NCBI GenBank assembly: GCA_963678705.1
Contig: CAVMBN010000126.1
Coordinates: 434,001 to 498,000 of the forward strand
Reading direction: 5' to 3'
DNA from: Panorpa germanica
Lineage: Eukaryota; Arthropoda; Insecta; Mecoptera; Panorpidae
Length of the DNA stretch: 64,000 nucleotides
Shown: positions 1 to 11,600 of the stretch, piece after piece
Layout: each line of letters starts with the position of its first letter
How positions within the stretch are numbered: position 1 is the first letter of the stretch
Notes under the pieces: model-generated
Database searches by the model: none
The model's input: only the letters and a program-made list of their open reading frames with translations
What the model was told of the DNA's origin: nothing
Program-made: the position numbers and the translations under genes

Positions 1-728
1 AGTCCGGTACGCCAATACGGGGTAGCTCAATGTCATTGTCGTACTGTGGTTTGAACGAAAATCAAAAGAAACGGGTAATGGATTAGAATCGATCAATATT
101 TTATTGAATATTGATTCTAAAGTTTAATATTTATTATTGAATTCTTCAAGGATTTTGCCAATGCATGCCATTTCCTTATTATCATCAGCTTCCAATAATT
201 GTATATCTATACAGATGTTGCTAAGTTCGGATAATAATGGGGAACAAATTCTCTTATACGTTTTAATGTCTTAGATATTATACGTAGATGGATCGTTTAC
301 GTTAACTTTCTTTAATTATTTATTATTTTTTTATATATATTTTTAAATTACCTTGACAAGAATGCAACAAGGCATTATGCTTCTTTAGGTTAACCATAAT
401 TGCAAATGAATGATTTTTAAAACAAAAGTTGGCAAAATACTAAAATAATTATTTCGATTAAATCATATTATCAAATGATAAATATATTTTAAAACTTAAT
501 CAAAATGCGAAGGTATTGAAAATAAAGTACAATAAAAATTTCAATAATTAAAATGTAAATAATAATTGACAAAGGAAAGATTGAAGAATTTAAAATGATT
601 AAACGTTTAACAGTTTAATGTTTTAAAAACCAGTAAGTATTCTAATGAAAAATAAATTACAATGCTGTTAGGAACATTAATGTTAAACTCAAGGTTATTA
701 TTCAATACTTTAAAGAAACAATTGTACA
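1..728. other. AT-rich sequence, no gene seen
   Basis: No open frame of useful length, RNA gene or repeat could be recognised. The sequence is AT-rich with short homopolymer runs and runs up to the CGCG target duplication of the next element. Confidence 0.5.
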
Positions 729-732
729 CGCG

Positions 733-1366
733 AGTTAACGTATACTTTCTGGAAGCCGAAAAAAAATACCAAATTTATATTGTGTAGGTAATTAACTTAT
801 TAATTCATATGTCGTAGTCGTCGTAAATAAAACCATTATTTAGGTTTATTTATTTATATTTTATTTATTTTTTTGTTTTTTTTTTTTGCAATTTATATAC
901 TTTTGTATTTTTAAATTTAAATTATGGTAATGTCAATAATCTGCGATAGAAATTGACCATTACTGCATCAAAGAAACACGTACAGCGATTGTGGTGTTTC
1001 TATAGAGATTCTTTGAGCAAGTATAAGATTAAGCGATCTCGATTGATGCTTGCACTTTTACAGACTGCCTTAAAGTATCTCTAAAAACTGTAAATTGTAT
1101 AATAACCTAAGGGTAGGACCCTCAGTCAAGTGTCAAGTGGTTCTTAGAATCAGCGTGGGATTTACTACATAGGTTACAAGGGTCACGGTTCTGACTTGCG
1201 GTTTTTAAATGTATAATTTATGATTTTTATAATAAAGGAAGATATTGGTTCTATTTATTTACTGAACATTAAAGAACTCTTGTTATTTGATATTTTAGGT
1301 AATTATTGAATGCAATTTATGAGAATGTAACATAAAACTTTTGTAGGTCGTAATCCCATGTTAACT
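733..1366 (-). repeat. 3' LTR of the errantivirus-like element
   Basis: This 634-bp copy aligns by eye with 3002-3652 along its whole length, with scattered substitutions and small indels. It begins AGTTAACGTATAC and ends CCCATGTTAACT. Confidence 0.85.
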
Positions 1367-1619
1367 TCTCTACCTTTAAAGGGAAAATTACATTTTAATT
1401 TATTGAAATTAATTTTACTTTAGATTTATTGGTTTAGTTTTAATCTATTAATAATTGTAACATTTTATATTTATTTATTTTAGTTATTAGTTATAATAAT
1501 TCTAGATTTAATACTACATTAACAATAATACTTGTTAGTACTAATAAAATTGTGATGGAATAGGTTTATCTGATTGCGTGAATGACGTTAATAATGGTTT
1601 TGATTGGAAATAATGTTGA

Positions 1620-1800
1620 TAAACTATAAAATAATGTTTCGGTTGATAATATTTTCGATAAGGTATAAATAATTGTTTTTGTTAATTGTTTTTTTCATAA
1701 GGTATAAATAATTGTTTTAGTTTATAGTTTTTTTGATCAGGTATAAATAAATGTTATGGATGATAGTTTTTTTGATAAGGTATACATAAATGTTATGGTG
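1620..1800 (+). repeat. Short tandem repeat, about 55-60 bp unit
   Basis: About four degenerate copies share the core AAGGTATAAATAATTGTT followed by TTTTTTTGAT. They lie inside the LTR element interior. Confidence 0.6.
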
Positions 1801-2167
1801 GGAAGGGTTTATTTTGCGGTTTATAGTGAGGTGATTTAAAACTTTGTGTTGGTCTATCTGGTGAATAAGATGAGTAGTATTTGCAATGAATGCGTTGAAT
1901 GTTTTTCTCTTCTAAAATGTACGACAATGCCTGTTTCATAGAGCTTGGCATTCTTGTTCTTATACTATCTCTCAATTTTCCTCTTTAACCTCTGTTAAAA
2001 CATTTAACTATTATCTTTGTATATAGGTTTAATTTTTAATTGAAAACAAGTTCACAATCATATTGATTACTGTAGGCTAATAGAGCTGACAGATGGTCAG
2101 ATCATCAATTAAAAAATTATAATGTACTTTCATGTGATTCCTGTATCAGTTTATTAAGTGCCAAGAT

Positions 2168-2325
2168 AAGGTTACCTTCATCTCTTTGGTCTAAGAATGG
2201 CTATAAGTGATGTTGTTTTGCCCTTGTTCTGCAAGTTGTCAAATTTAAGGTTACCTTCATCTCTTTTGTCTAAGAATTGCTATAAGTGATATTGTTTTGC
2301 CGTAGTTGTGCAAGTTTTTTAATTT
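2168..2325 (+). repeat. 79-bp tandem duplication
   Basis: Two copies start AAGGTTACCTTCATCTCTTT at 2168 and 2247. They continue through TCTAAGAATNGCTATAAGTG and are adjacent head to tail. Confidence 0.75.
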
Positions 2326-2984
2326 TTGTTATGTTCAATTTCATTTAATAAAGAGGTTAGTTCATTGTTTCATTATTATTATTTTTTATTTGTTTTAGTT
2401 CATTATGTCGCTATTATTAAATTATTATTATTATTATTTTTGAAAATTTAATACTTGGATATTAGGAATTTGTGAAAAGGATTTTTAGAAATATTTACTA
2501 TTTACAGTTATATTACAAGTATTATTGATATAGATTTTATGGTCTCCGTTTTATGGTCTCGCTCCTATGGTCTGGTCTCGTATGATGGTTTCGACTCCTT
2601 TAGCTCTTTATTTTGTTTAAAACTTATTTTTTATTTTTATAAAACCCTTTTTGTATTTCTTACAATTGCCCTTTTTACACTTTTTTTTAATCATTTAAAA
2701 AATTTAGTGCACTTCTTTTTTTTAAAAAAAAAAAACTATTCTTACACTTTATTTTTAAGTGCCTTTTTGTACACTTCTTATAATTATTTAATAACTTTTA
2801 TTACACTTCTTTTATTTAAAAAAACTTTCGTACACTATATCTTTTTTTTTTTTTCACCTTTACAGAAAAAAATTTTGTGCACTTTAACATAACATAAAAA
2901 TATTTACTGAATACACTTTTGTAGATCCTTTTATAATTTTTTCAAGAACTGGGTTCTACTTTTTATTTTCCAAAGAAGCGAATT

Positions 2985-3002
2985 ATTCTACCGACTGCGC
3001 CA
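2985..3002 (-). other. tRNA primer-binding site
   Basis: The minus strand reads TGGCGCAGTCGGTAGAAT directly after the 5' LTR and shares its first base with the LTR end. This resembles the tRNA-Ser-type primer sites described for several errantiviruses. It fixes the element's orientation. Confidence 0.7.
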
Positions 3003-3652
3003 GTTAAAGTATACTTTCTAGGAGCCGAAAGTAATTAACAAATTTATATTGTGTAGTTAATTTACTTATTAATTCATATGACGTAGTCGTCGTAAATAAA
3101 ACCATTATTTAAGTTTATTTATTTATATTTTATTATATATTTTATTTATTTTTTGTTTTCTTTCTTTTCCATTTTTTCCTTTCGTATTTTTAAATTTAAA
3201 TTATGGTAATGTCAATAATATGCGATAGAAATTGACCATTACTGCATAAAAGAAACACGTACAGCGATTGTGGTGTTTCTATAGAGATTCTTTGAGCAAG
3301 TATAAGTTTATGCGATCTCGATTAATGCTTGCACTTTTACAGACTGCCTTAAAGTATCACTAAGACCTGTATATATACTAATTGTATATTAACGTAAGGA
3401 TAGGACCCTGAGTTAAGTGTTAAGTGGTTCTTAGAATCAGCGTGGGATTAAAACATAGGTTACAAGGGTCACGGTTCTAACTTACAGTATTAAAATGTAT
3501 AATTTATGATTTTTATGATAAAGTAAGATATTGGTTCTATTTATTTACTGAACATAAAAGAACTCTTGTTATTTGATATTTTAGTTAAATATTGAATGCA
3601 ATTTATAAGAATGTAACATAAAACATATGTTAGTCGTTATCCCATGTTAACT
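3002..3652 (-). repeat. 5' LTR of the errantivirus-like element
   Basis: This 651-bp partner of 733-1366 ends GTTAACT against the CGCG duplication. The divergence between the two LTRs indicates an old insertion. Confidence 0.85.
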
Positions 3653-3656
3653 CGCG

Positions 3657-4570
3657 TGCCACGGGTGATCTGGAATGTTTACCAATTTTCAAAGAACTAA
3701 AGATGATAATATAATAAGGCTATTTTTTAAGTTATTTTATATAAATACCAAATATAACTATATAAATAAATTTTGACTATATAAAAAACACGGGGTGCAC
3801 GTGACGAGTGCAAAACTTTATCATATGCCCTATAGCAATACCGGTAAGAGTGAGATAGGAACTATCGAATCAATGCTTAATAAGCCATATATGATTGCAA
3901 AGAATAGAGAACGCTACTCGAATCTACAAGGTAACTGCTTAGATTTATCGTTGATGTGGTTATTTGGTAAAATAACCTAAAACTTGCTCAATAAATTAAC
4001 AATCTCTTATGATGATCCAAAAAATCCACAAATGATTATAAAAAAAGGTACATGGATCGAAGAAAGAAGCTATATCAAACGATACAAGGTATAAATGAAA
4101 GAATAATTTAGGATGATTTTACCATTATTCGTTACTCTGTGCCTGATGTGTGGATGACTCAGCAGCTGTGGTGATTACTCAGTTGGTTTCTACGCGTATG
4201 TCTCAGTATACGATTGATTTTCTTGTGACTTCCTGTAATGTCCTTAAGTCTTCACAGTGTTAAAACTCAAAGGACCTTGTATAGTTGTTTGTCCTGAACA
4301 GATTTTAAAGAATGAAATGTTAATTTTGGATCAATTGTAAGTTGATTGAAAATCCAGCATCCGATTTGTACAGGACTGGATGTTAGATAGATGGTTTGTG
4401 AGACCTTATGTACTGATGCGCTAGTTTAGGATGAATTAATTTTTAGCTCCAAAATCCGACTCAAACGGATCAAATGTTAGTAGGCTGAATATGGTTCAAA
4501 GGACCAAATGTTAGTGAGCAGATTGTGCGTACTTTCAGTACTACGCTTGGTTTAGAATTCTTAAAAGGCA
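3657..4570. other. Unassigned sequence with a short open frame
   Basis: This flanks the LTR element. A 61-codon open stretch lies at 3795-3980 on the plus strand without a good start. Past its stop the same frame stays open for about another 120 bp, which could be a decayed gene fragment. I do not recognise the peptide. Nothing else was identified. Confidence 0.3.
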
Positions 4571-5039
4571 AAGACAGAAAATTAAAGATCTTTACTTAAA
4601 TTAAATATAAAAATTCACTTGTTTATTTTATCACATATAATTAACAAGTTTAAATAACAATAACGATGACTAATATAACAAAGTAGCTAGTAATAAATTG
4701 ATAGTAATAAATTAGATAGTAATAAAGAAGCAAAGAAAGTAGAAAGTTCGTAGCTTAGAGACGCTCTGATAACAGCGCAGTCACTTATATAGGCTAGGAA
4801 AAGGAAAAGGGATTGTGACTAGCTGTAATCTGGTTGATAAAGGAGGTCTCTGGTGGCGCAAATATAAACGAATTAGGGCAACATGTGGTGAATAAAGAAC
4901 TAATTAAAATAAAATTACAAAAATTATAATGAAGTAATAAATTAAAGACAACAAAATACTTTACAATAAGAAAGACGAAGCACGGTTTGTCTAAAGACAA
5001 AAATTGTTTAATTCATTCTTCTCTATGCTCCACCGGTTA
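4571..5039 (-). other. Probable 3' flank of the BEL/Pao element
   Basis: This lies just downstream, on the minus strand, of the recognisable end of BEL/Pao pol. An LTR would be expected here, but I could not find a second copy or termini in the window. The short minus-strand open stretch at 4794-5000 has no recognisable features. Confidence 0.3.
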
Positions 5040-6880
5040 ATATGCTAAAGCAGATAAAAATTGTCCAATGGCAGAGAGGCGAGACGCCTGACGGCTCTGG
5101 TTACTTCTTCAAACTTTGTTTGCAGAACAGCAACTCTCGTGAGTGAATCGTTTCCTGATAACAGCTCAATGACGCGACCAATTGCTTATTGTGTCGGGGG
5201 TAAATGGACTTAATGAATCATAACCAATGATTGTACATGAAGTTTTGTATTGGTTAAAGTTTTCCATTTACTACGCTGTTGGCAATGGTTTATGTAATTA
5301 GAAGTCCACCTTTTCCAGTACTGCTGAACTCGTTCTTGCACATGTGCAAAACGTTGCATCTGGATTAAATTATTAGGTGCACCTGCTGCAGGCATGTTGC
5401 TGGTAATTTGACGATCAATAAGTAAGTGTCTAAAAGTGATAGGAGTAAGGTCATTGGGATCTGATGACATTGGATAGAGAGGGCGGGAGTTTATTATTGC
5501 TTCTATTTAAGTCAGGATTGTTTACGTATCTTTATAAGATAAATGACTATTTAAAAGTACCTTTGTTAAATGACTCTTAGTAGACTTAATATTTGCTTCC
5601 CATAAACCACCAAAATGTGGGGAACGTGGCGGAATGAATTTCCATATGATAGGTAATTCAGAAGCAGAGATCGACAATTTAGACGAATTTGACTTATTTG
5701 ACAAAAACTTAGCAAGTACATTGTTTGTTCCTACAAAATTAGTACCGTTATCAGAATATATGGTCGACGGCTTTCCTCGACTGGAATTTGACTTATTTGA
5801 CAAAAACTCAGCAAATACATTGTTCGTTCCTACAAAATTAGTACCGTTATCAGAATATATGGTCTACGGCTATTCTCGACGCGAAATAAAACGATTAAGT
5901 GCTGCAAGGAAACATTGAATCGATATTTTAGTTACTAATTCCAGGTGTACTGCTTGAGTAGCAAAACATATAAATAAAGAAATATATGACTTGATTAAAT
6001 TGCTACCGCGACCATAACGATTTTTTATCATAACAGGGCCAGCATAATCGACGCCAGTAATCCTTAAGGGATAATCAAAAACGCTTCTGTCAGAGGGTAT
6101 AAAACCCATCATTGGCGAAGACATTTTAGGCATACATTTAAAGCATATGATGCAATTATGAACTATAGATTTAGCTAGTGATATTCCTCATAGAAGCCAG
6201 AACTGGTCTTTAACAAAGAATATTAAAGCTTGTATACCTGAATGGAACAGTCTTATATGTTCATGTTGCATAACTATTTTGTAAGTGGGTGCTTAGGGTG
6301 CAATATGTAAGGGTGTTTTTTATTAAAAGTTAAACTTGAATGTTGTAATCGAACTCCTACACGTATAATGTTAATATCATCCAAAAAAACATTTAGACAT
6401 AACTATTGTGCAGTAGTACGTTTCTTTGCAAAAAACTTATTTCAATAGAAAAGTGTTCACTTTGCGACAATCTTAACAATAAATGCATTGCATGTTGTAG
6501 TTTCGTCATAGGAGTGATATTGTATTTAAATTCGTCTGAGATTGAGTTCTACTTGACGCCTAATGTCTTTAAATGATTTGAGTCTCCTAAATCAAAATAA
6601 AAGAACTTATCGGACCTATCATTTTTCATATTTAAAAGTACAGTAGGTGAATTAGCTATCCACTTTCTAAGTTTAAAACCCGCACTAGATAAAATAGTAT
6701 TAATTTTAACACAGCGGTTCGAAAGTTCTGCTAAATCGTCAGAACCGGTAATCAAATCGTAAACGTAAAAGTCGTTTAATATTGAATCTGCTGCTTTAGG
6801 ATTTATGACTTGTGATTCACAACCTAGCTGAGTGATGCTCCTTATAGCTAAAAATAATGCGGCAACAAAACAATTATTAC
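5040..6880 (-). pseudogene. BEL/Pao retrotransposon pol remnant (RT, RNase H, integrase)
   Basis: Read right to left this is the later part of a BEL/Pao polyprotein. At 6880-6549 lie the end of reverse transcriptase and the following Pao-specific segment (TGSDDLAELSNRC, LKTLGVK). The catalytic YVDD reads YVYD, so one aspartate is lost. Around 6160-6120 the zinc-binding region of integrase is visible (HNCIICFKCM). The integrase core follows with its first Asp in GVDYAGP and the second in YSDNGTNF. A C-terminal segment starting SSDPNDLTPITFRHLLI and a final LGRVIELLSGNDS stretch end near 5040. Stops and frameshifts separate the pieces, and a 99-bp tandem duplication covers the second catalytic Asp. 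Inactive copy; family call secure. Confidence 0.88.
5685..5882 (-). repeat. 99-bp tandem duplication in the BEL integrase core
   Basis: Two copies begin GAATTTGACTTATTTGACAA at 5685 and 5784. The unit is 33 codons, so the frame is kept, and it carries the DNGTNFVG block, giving the frame two copies of that catalytic segment. Confidence 0.85.
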
Positions 6881-7023
6881 AAAAGAATATTTAAGACTTA
6901 TTGCTTAGTGTTGTGCAGTGCTTGTTGGGTCATAGCAAACTTTTATTTCAAATTTTAATTTCTTTTTTTAAATTAAAATATAAAACTCATCCATATTTAG
7001 CTTTCTACGGGTGTAAACACTAG
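6877..7023 (+). mobile_element. Degenerate Helitron 3' end
   Basis: This is similar to 63045-63191. Both end GTAAACACTAG followed by T, the CTAG|T signature of a Helitron 3' terminus. In this copy the hairpin before CTAG has decayed. The 5' end is not identified. Confidence 0.5.
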
Positions 7024-7406
7024 TATCCTTGGTAGATAACGAATTCTACATAATTGTTCTTTATTACAAAATACAATTTTATGAATACAAAATTCTAGAA
7101 CACAAACAAACTTTAATTTTTTTATTGATTTCTTTTATTTAAAACCTCTATATTATATAAAGAGTCCCTACATTTGTCATTTTTATTTAGCCTCTCTGTA
7201 GAATGATTTCGAGTAACAGGCAAATTTAAAAAAATTTGTTTTATTTTGTTTTCATTATTTCGACAAATAAAATTATACATTCACCTGAGTTAAAATTAAA
7301 ATTTCAAAAAACAAATTCTGCATGTACATTATGTTCTTGAATACGAAATACATTTTAAAATATATAAATTCAAATTCTTTTAAAACGGTACCTAATAAAA
7401 TTAAGC
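7024..7406. repeat. Repeat B, copy 1
   Basis: About 380 bp, starting near GGTAGATAACGAATTC, reappear at about 63300-63700 with small differences. No coding signal. It may be non-coding sequence of the neighbouring BEL/Pao element. Confidence 0.7.
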
Positions 7407-7794
7407 ACAACTTTTGGATTTTTCAATAACTGAATATGATATTTAAAAAAAATAAAATATTGTATGTATGGGCACATTTATGGAAACCATGCATCTTTAT
7501 GAAAAAGTAAATTTAATAAATTTATCATTTGCGCTACATAGAACTTGACGCGTTTTTGAGGTACTGGTGTTAATATTATGTGATAAGCATTAGTAATTCT
7601 AGAAAGTAGTTAGTAGTAAAAGCAATATTTAAAAAAAAAATTATATATTCAATTATTTTTTTACTTCTTGCTTCTGCTTTACTAATTTTTTATTTTATCT
7701 ATAATTTTTAATTTATAAATTTATCTAATTTACTTAATATAAGTTAAAATGATTGTTGTAAGAAATGTATTTTATTATTTATTTTTGCACATTA
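7407..7794. other. AT-rich sequence, nothing recognised
   Basis: No open frame or repeat partner was found between repeat B and repeat Y1. Confidence 0.5.
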
Positions 7795-8020
7795 TATGAC
7801 ATCACTATTTCAGCACTTAACATAAGGGTTTCTTGCATTTTAAATAATTAAAAATTTATTTGTTCTGCTTTAAAATTTATATTTATTATATAATATATAA
7901 ATGAATTACAAATATAAAGGTAAAGTAATTAATATGCTATATATTAAATTGGTTATTCAAATTTTTCATTTTTAAATCTCATAAATTGTTTTTAGAGTAT
8001 ATCTAAAGATGAAAATGCTT
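7795..8020. repeat. Repeat Y, copy 1, left part
   Basis: This matches about 41120-41350, sharing GGTTATTCAAATTTTTCATT and TAGAGTATATCTAAAGATGA. It is interrupted by the Kolobok-like element and resumes at 11601. Confidence 0.75.
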
Positions 8021-8062
8021 TTAAGGGCATTCATCCGTAAATATTATTGTAGTAGAAAAAGT

Positions 8063-8079
8063 GCGTTGGCTGCCAACGC
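8063..8079. repeat. Subterminal palindrome, left end of Kolobok-like element
   Basis: GCGTTGGC T GCCAACGC is a perfect 8-bp stem with a one-base centre, about 40 bp from the terminus. A partial copy (CGTTGGCAGC) recurs near 8349. It could be a transposase contact site (inference). Confidence 0.55.
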
Positions 8080-8595
8080 CGTGTAAGTACAGTAATCAAA
8101 ATTTGCAGAAAAAAAATTTACAAAATGATAAATAAAGGTTAAAACTAAGTCGTTGTTGAAATAAAACAAAAATATTATTTTTGGAAATATTTAAAAATTA
8201 AGTTTTAAATTAGGTAATTTTTAACTGCATATAACTTAAGTTTGGTTTGATATATTGAAAAAGCGATTCAACAATAACGTAGATTGCACCTTCCTTAACA
8301 ATATTCTTGTATAGTAATGAACTAATAAACTTTAAGCAAAGAGGAATACGTTGGCAGCTAATGCACTAAAACATGCATTTTTTAACAAATTTACAATCTG
8401 CTTAGAGGCGCCCTACGCGGTGGTTTATAGAAGCTAATATTATAAGTTACACATATACAGTTATAGATAAAATTGTGTTAGTAGTGGTATAGCGTACAGT
8501 CTCGAGTCTCGAGATGGCAAATTAAGTGTTTTGTTTATTGTGAGATTCTGGAGCGATAACAGCATTTGAAACGAATAGCTAATAGAATTCAAACG

Positions 8596-11305
8596 ATGAA
8601 AGTTCAAAAGAGTTATAGAAAATGCTTTAAAAATCGATTGCGGTTGAGCGTACGCACTAAACCAGGAAAAAATTTAGAAAAGGCGCGGTAAGTATTTTAA
8701 CAAAATAATCAACTAAAATCAAATTCAATAATAACTATTCAATATCATATTTTATTTTAAAGAAAAGCATTATCTTCGCCACGAAATTTGGTACAAAGTA
8801 GCATGAACGCTAAAGAAATGTCGCCGGTTGCATCTACTTATATATTAGAAGACGAAAAAGAAACGCTTGAGTCCTCACCGGACATGGAAATTATGGAATC
8901 CAGCAATATTACGAAACCTAATATTGTAACTGGCAGACGCATTATAGATATCCAATATTTTATGCGCGAAATTAGAAATATTGGATATCATAAAAGTTTT
9001 CATTGCTTATTTGTTGAAATAGAAGTAATTGAAGACAAGAGATACGGTCTTGCATCGAAATTCTTTTTAAAATGTAAAATATGTAATATAACAGCCGAAA
9101 TTTGTTCAAAGATTTATCTGGAATAGATCAAATACCTGTTAACGCATCGGCAACTTTAGCGATGATATCAACTGGCAAAGGTTTATCACATCTAAAAGAA
9201 ATCACTGCTGTTCTGGATATACCACGCATGTCACAACACATTCCAGATAAATGAGGAATATGTTTCAAATGTTATAACTAAAACATTATGGCAGTCAATG
9301 GAAGATGCTGGTAAAGAAGAAGCAACGTTGGCAAGAGAAATTGGTGATGTTGACGAACATGATATTCCGCAGATAACTGTAGTTACAGATGGTTCATGGT
9401 TTAAGCGTTCCTACAAGGTTAACTATAATGCGTCATCTGGAGTTGTAAGTATATTATGCTATATGCGGAGAGTAAGTAATTCCAACATAATAATGAGTTT
9501 TGTTTATATTTCAGGGTTGCATAGTTAGTAAAAGAACTGGAAAATTATTATTTATTGGCATTCGTAATAAGTATTGCAGCATCTGTGCAAGAAATTTGGA
9601 ATATGGTGAACATAAATGCTTCAAAAATTGGAACGGAACATCAACAAGTATAGAGGCTGATATCATTGTGGAAGGATTTTGCAGAAGTATGGAAATGCAT
9701 GGTATTATGTATAGACGATTAGTTGGAGATGGAGATAGTAGCGTTTATAAGAAACTAATCGACAAACAACCCTATGGAACAAGGTTGGTCATAAAATTAG
9801 AATGCAAAAACCATCTTCTCCGAAATTATGAAACAAGGCTTCGCGAATTATCTAGAAAGAAAATATCGTCAAAGAAATTATTAATTCCTATATCTTTACG
9901 GACTATTCTTGCTAAAAATTTAAATAGACTTAGAATATCTGTACAGTGCGCAAAAGAACATCAAATAGGGCAAGATATAGAAACTACACAAAAAGTTGAG
10001 GGGCTTAAAGTTGACATCATAAATAGCGTAGATCATGTTTTTGGGTCCCACTTAAAATGTGCTGCATATTTTTGTAAAAAAGGAACGCTTGTTGATAAAG
10101 ATTTTGTTTCGGAACTAAAAGAATGTGGTCTCTATGACGATATTTTATGTTGTGCATACCGATTAGTGCATAATGCGGAAAGCCTTATAATGAATATGGA
10201 CAACAATATTGCAGAAAGTTATAACAATGTTGTAGCTAAATTTATTGGTGGAAAAAGGGTAATCTTTTCCAAAGAAGGAAGCTACCAAACGATGTGAAGC
10301 CGCTGCAACTTCTATCAATAGCAAGGGAAATTTTCACTATGACATACACAAGTCTATTACTAATAAAAGCTGAGGCCTGAGTTGCAAAAAATATATACCT
10401 GCGAGAAAGCGAATATTGGAAAATAATAAGACTAAAAAATATCTGAAAGTCAGAAGAAAATTAATTACAGCGCTCCCGGATGAAGACTACGGACTTCCTA
10501 ACAATGGTGAGGATATACAGGTTAGTATGGCAGACAAATTAAAATTTATAAAATCTTTAGAGGGTCAACAAGTGGAAATTGAAAAAAATACTAGAAGACA
10601 AAATTTCAATTTTACATGGAAGAAAGAAAGATTAAAACGTTTGACGACATCATGGTTCGGACAAATAGGCTGAATACTGTGAAATCAATGTTATACTCAG
10701 ATTTAAGTGGTACAAAAAGTACTCGTTATGGTATTGATCATGAGCTTTTAGCAATAGAACAATTTCAAAATGAATACAAAGTCATTGTTTAAAACTGTGG
10801 CCTATTTGTTAACATAAAAGAAGTGTACTTGGGAGCAAGCCCAGATGGCCTAGTAGGAGAAGACTCCATTGTAGAAGTCAAATGTCCAGCTAGTGTCTCC
10901 AACCTGACTCCAATGGACGCTATATTGAAGAAAAAGGTTACTTCCGCGGGTATAAATAACAATTTATTGCAACTGAAAAGAAGTCATAAATATTACTATC
11001 AAATCCAGGGACAGCTTCATATTACAGGAAGGCAATATTGTTATTTTATATTTTGGACTCCTTTAGGCTTTATGGTAGAAAAGGTATAACATACAAATTA
11101 TCATGTAATATTGTGTTCAATTTTAATAACACTTCTTATAATGAATTGACAATCATAATAATAAAATAACTATAAAAATTATAAATATTTATTTCAGATA
11201 AGACGAGATGATGATTTCTGGATAAATGAAATGGAAAATAAACTAAAGAAATTTTATATAGATTTTCTGTTGCCAGAAATTATAAAAAGGAATAATTCTT
11301 TGTAA
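8596..11305 (+). pseudogene. Spliced DDE transposase fused to YqaJ-type nuclease, broken
   Basis: The start ATG is at 8596. Three GT-AG introns join the frame: 8688-8762, 9445-9514 and 11084-11197. The middle part is a Mutator/Kolobok-type DDE transposase: first Asp in VVTDGSWFKRSY, a zinc-like CSICARNLEYGEHKC cluster, second Asp in VGDGDSSVYKK, and the Glu in NMDNNIAESYNNVV. The C-terminal part (about 10820-11305) resembles a YqaJ/lambda-exonuclease fold: YLGASPDGLVG, IVEVKCPA and YQIQGQL give the expected Asp, Glu-x-Lys and Gln positions. The transposase would cut and join DNA at the transposon ends; the nuclease's role in transposition is unknown. Frameshifts near 9115 and 9240 and stops near 10295, 10377, 10671 and 10790 show that this copy is dead. 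Confidence 0.82.
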
Positions 11306-11474
11306 ATTCTAATTATTTCTAACATACTTGTATTTTTATAAATAAATTTATTATTTTAGTTAAAAATTCTTTTAATTGAATTATGAAATTTACTTATATA
11401 TTATTTTCAATAAAATAGTGTCATAAAAAATTCTTTCGCATACTGTACTTTATATAAACATGCACTTATGAGCG

Positions 11475-11505
11475 TGTGTTAGTGTAACACAGTAACACTA
11501 ACACA
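11475..11505. repeat. Subterminal hairpin, right end of Kolobok-like element
   Basis: TGTGTTAGTGT and ACACTAACACA form a perfect 11-bp stem with a 9-nt loop, about 90 bp inside the right terminus. Confidence 0.6.
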
Positions 11506-11600
11506 TTGAAATTGGAAAATGTGTGTTTCATTAAAAGAAAACCCGTCTTCACCCGCAATTTCCTGACCCGACGGAATATTTCAACGATAAATGCCCTTAA

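Larger units (their letters stand above)
733..3652 (-). mobile_element. Non-autonomous LTR retrotransposon with errantivirus-like LTRs
   Basis: Two direct repeats of 634 and 651 bp bound a 1.6-kb interior. The outer edges read AGTTAAC and GTTAACT. The 4-bp target duplication CGCG lies at 729-732 and 3653-3656. A primer-binding site next to the right LTR and a purine-rich tract on the minus strand next to the left LTR (complement of 1367-1377) both place the element on the minus strand. LTRs starting AGT and ending ACT with a 4-bp duplication are typical of Drosophila gypsy-group errantiviruses, and ZAM is known for CGCG targets. The interior has no gag, pol or env frame, only tandem repeats and T-rich sequence, so this copy would depend on enzymes supplied elsewhere. 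The family assignment rests on LTR ends and primer site only. Confidence 0.82.
8025..11596 (+). mobile_element. Kolobok/Mutator-like DNA transposon
   Basis: The 3,572-bp element begins GGGCATTCATCC and ends GGATGAATGCCC-like (ATAAATGCCC), giving an imperfect terminal inverted repeat of about 20 bp. It is flanked by TTAA at 8021-8024 and 11597-11600. TTAA duplications are characteristic of Kolobok and piggyBac; the encoded transposase is not piggyBac. The interrupted repeat Y is continuous at 41330-41400, giving an approximate empty site. Two perfect hairpins sit near the ends. Confidence 0.8.

Noticed and set aside
2539..2892. 117-codon open frame in the LTR element
   Set aside because: It is a read-through of T-rich and A-rich runs (mostly Phe, Leu, Lys); no domain and no matching codon pattern.
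5634..5918. 94-codon plus-strand frame
   Set aside because: It is antisense to the BEL/Pao integrase and its repeat comes from the 99-bp duplication.
7810..7830. AACATAAGGG in repeat Y as a piggyBac end
   Set aside because: It resembles the piggyBac terminus (AACATAAGGGTTAA), but TTAA does not follow and there is no partner end; taken as chance.
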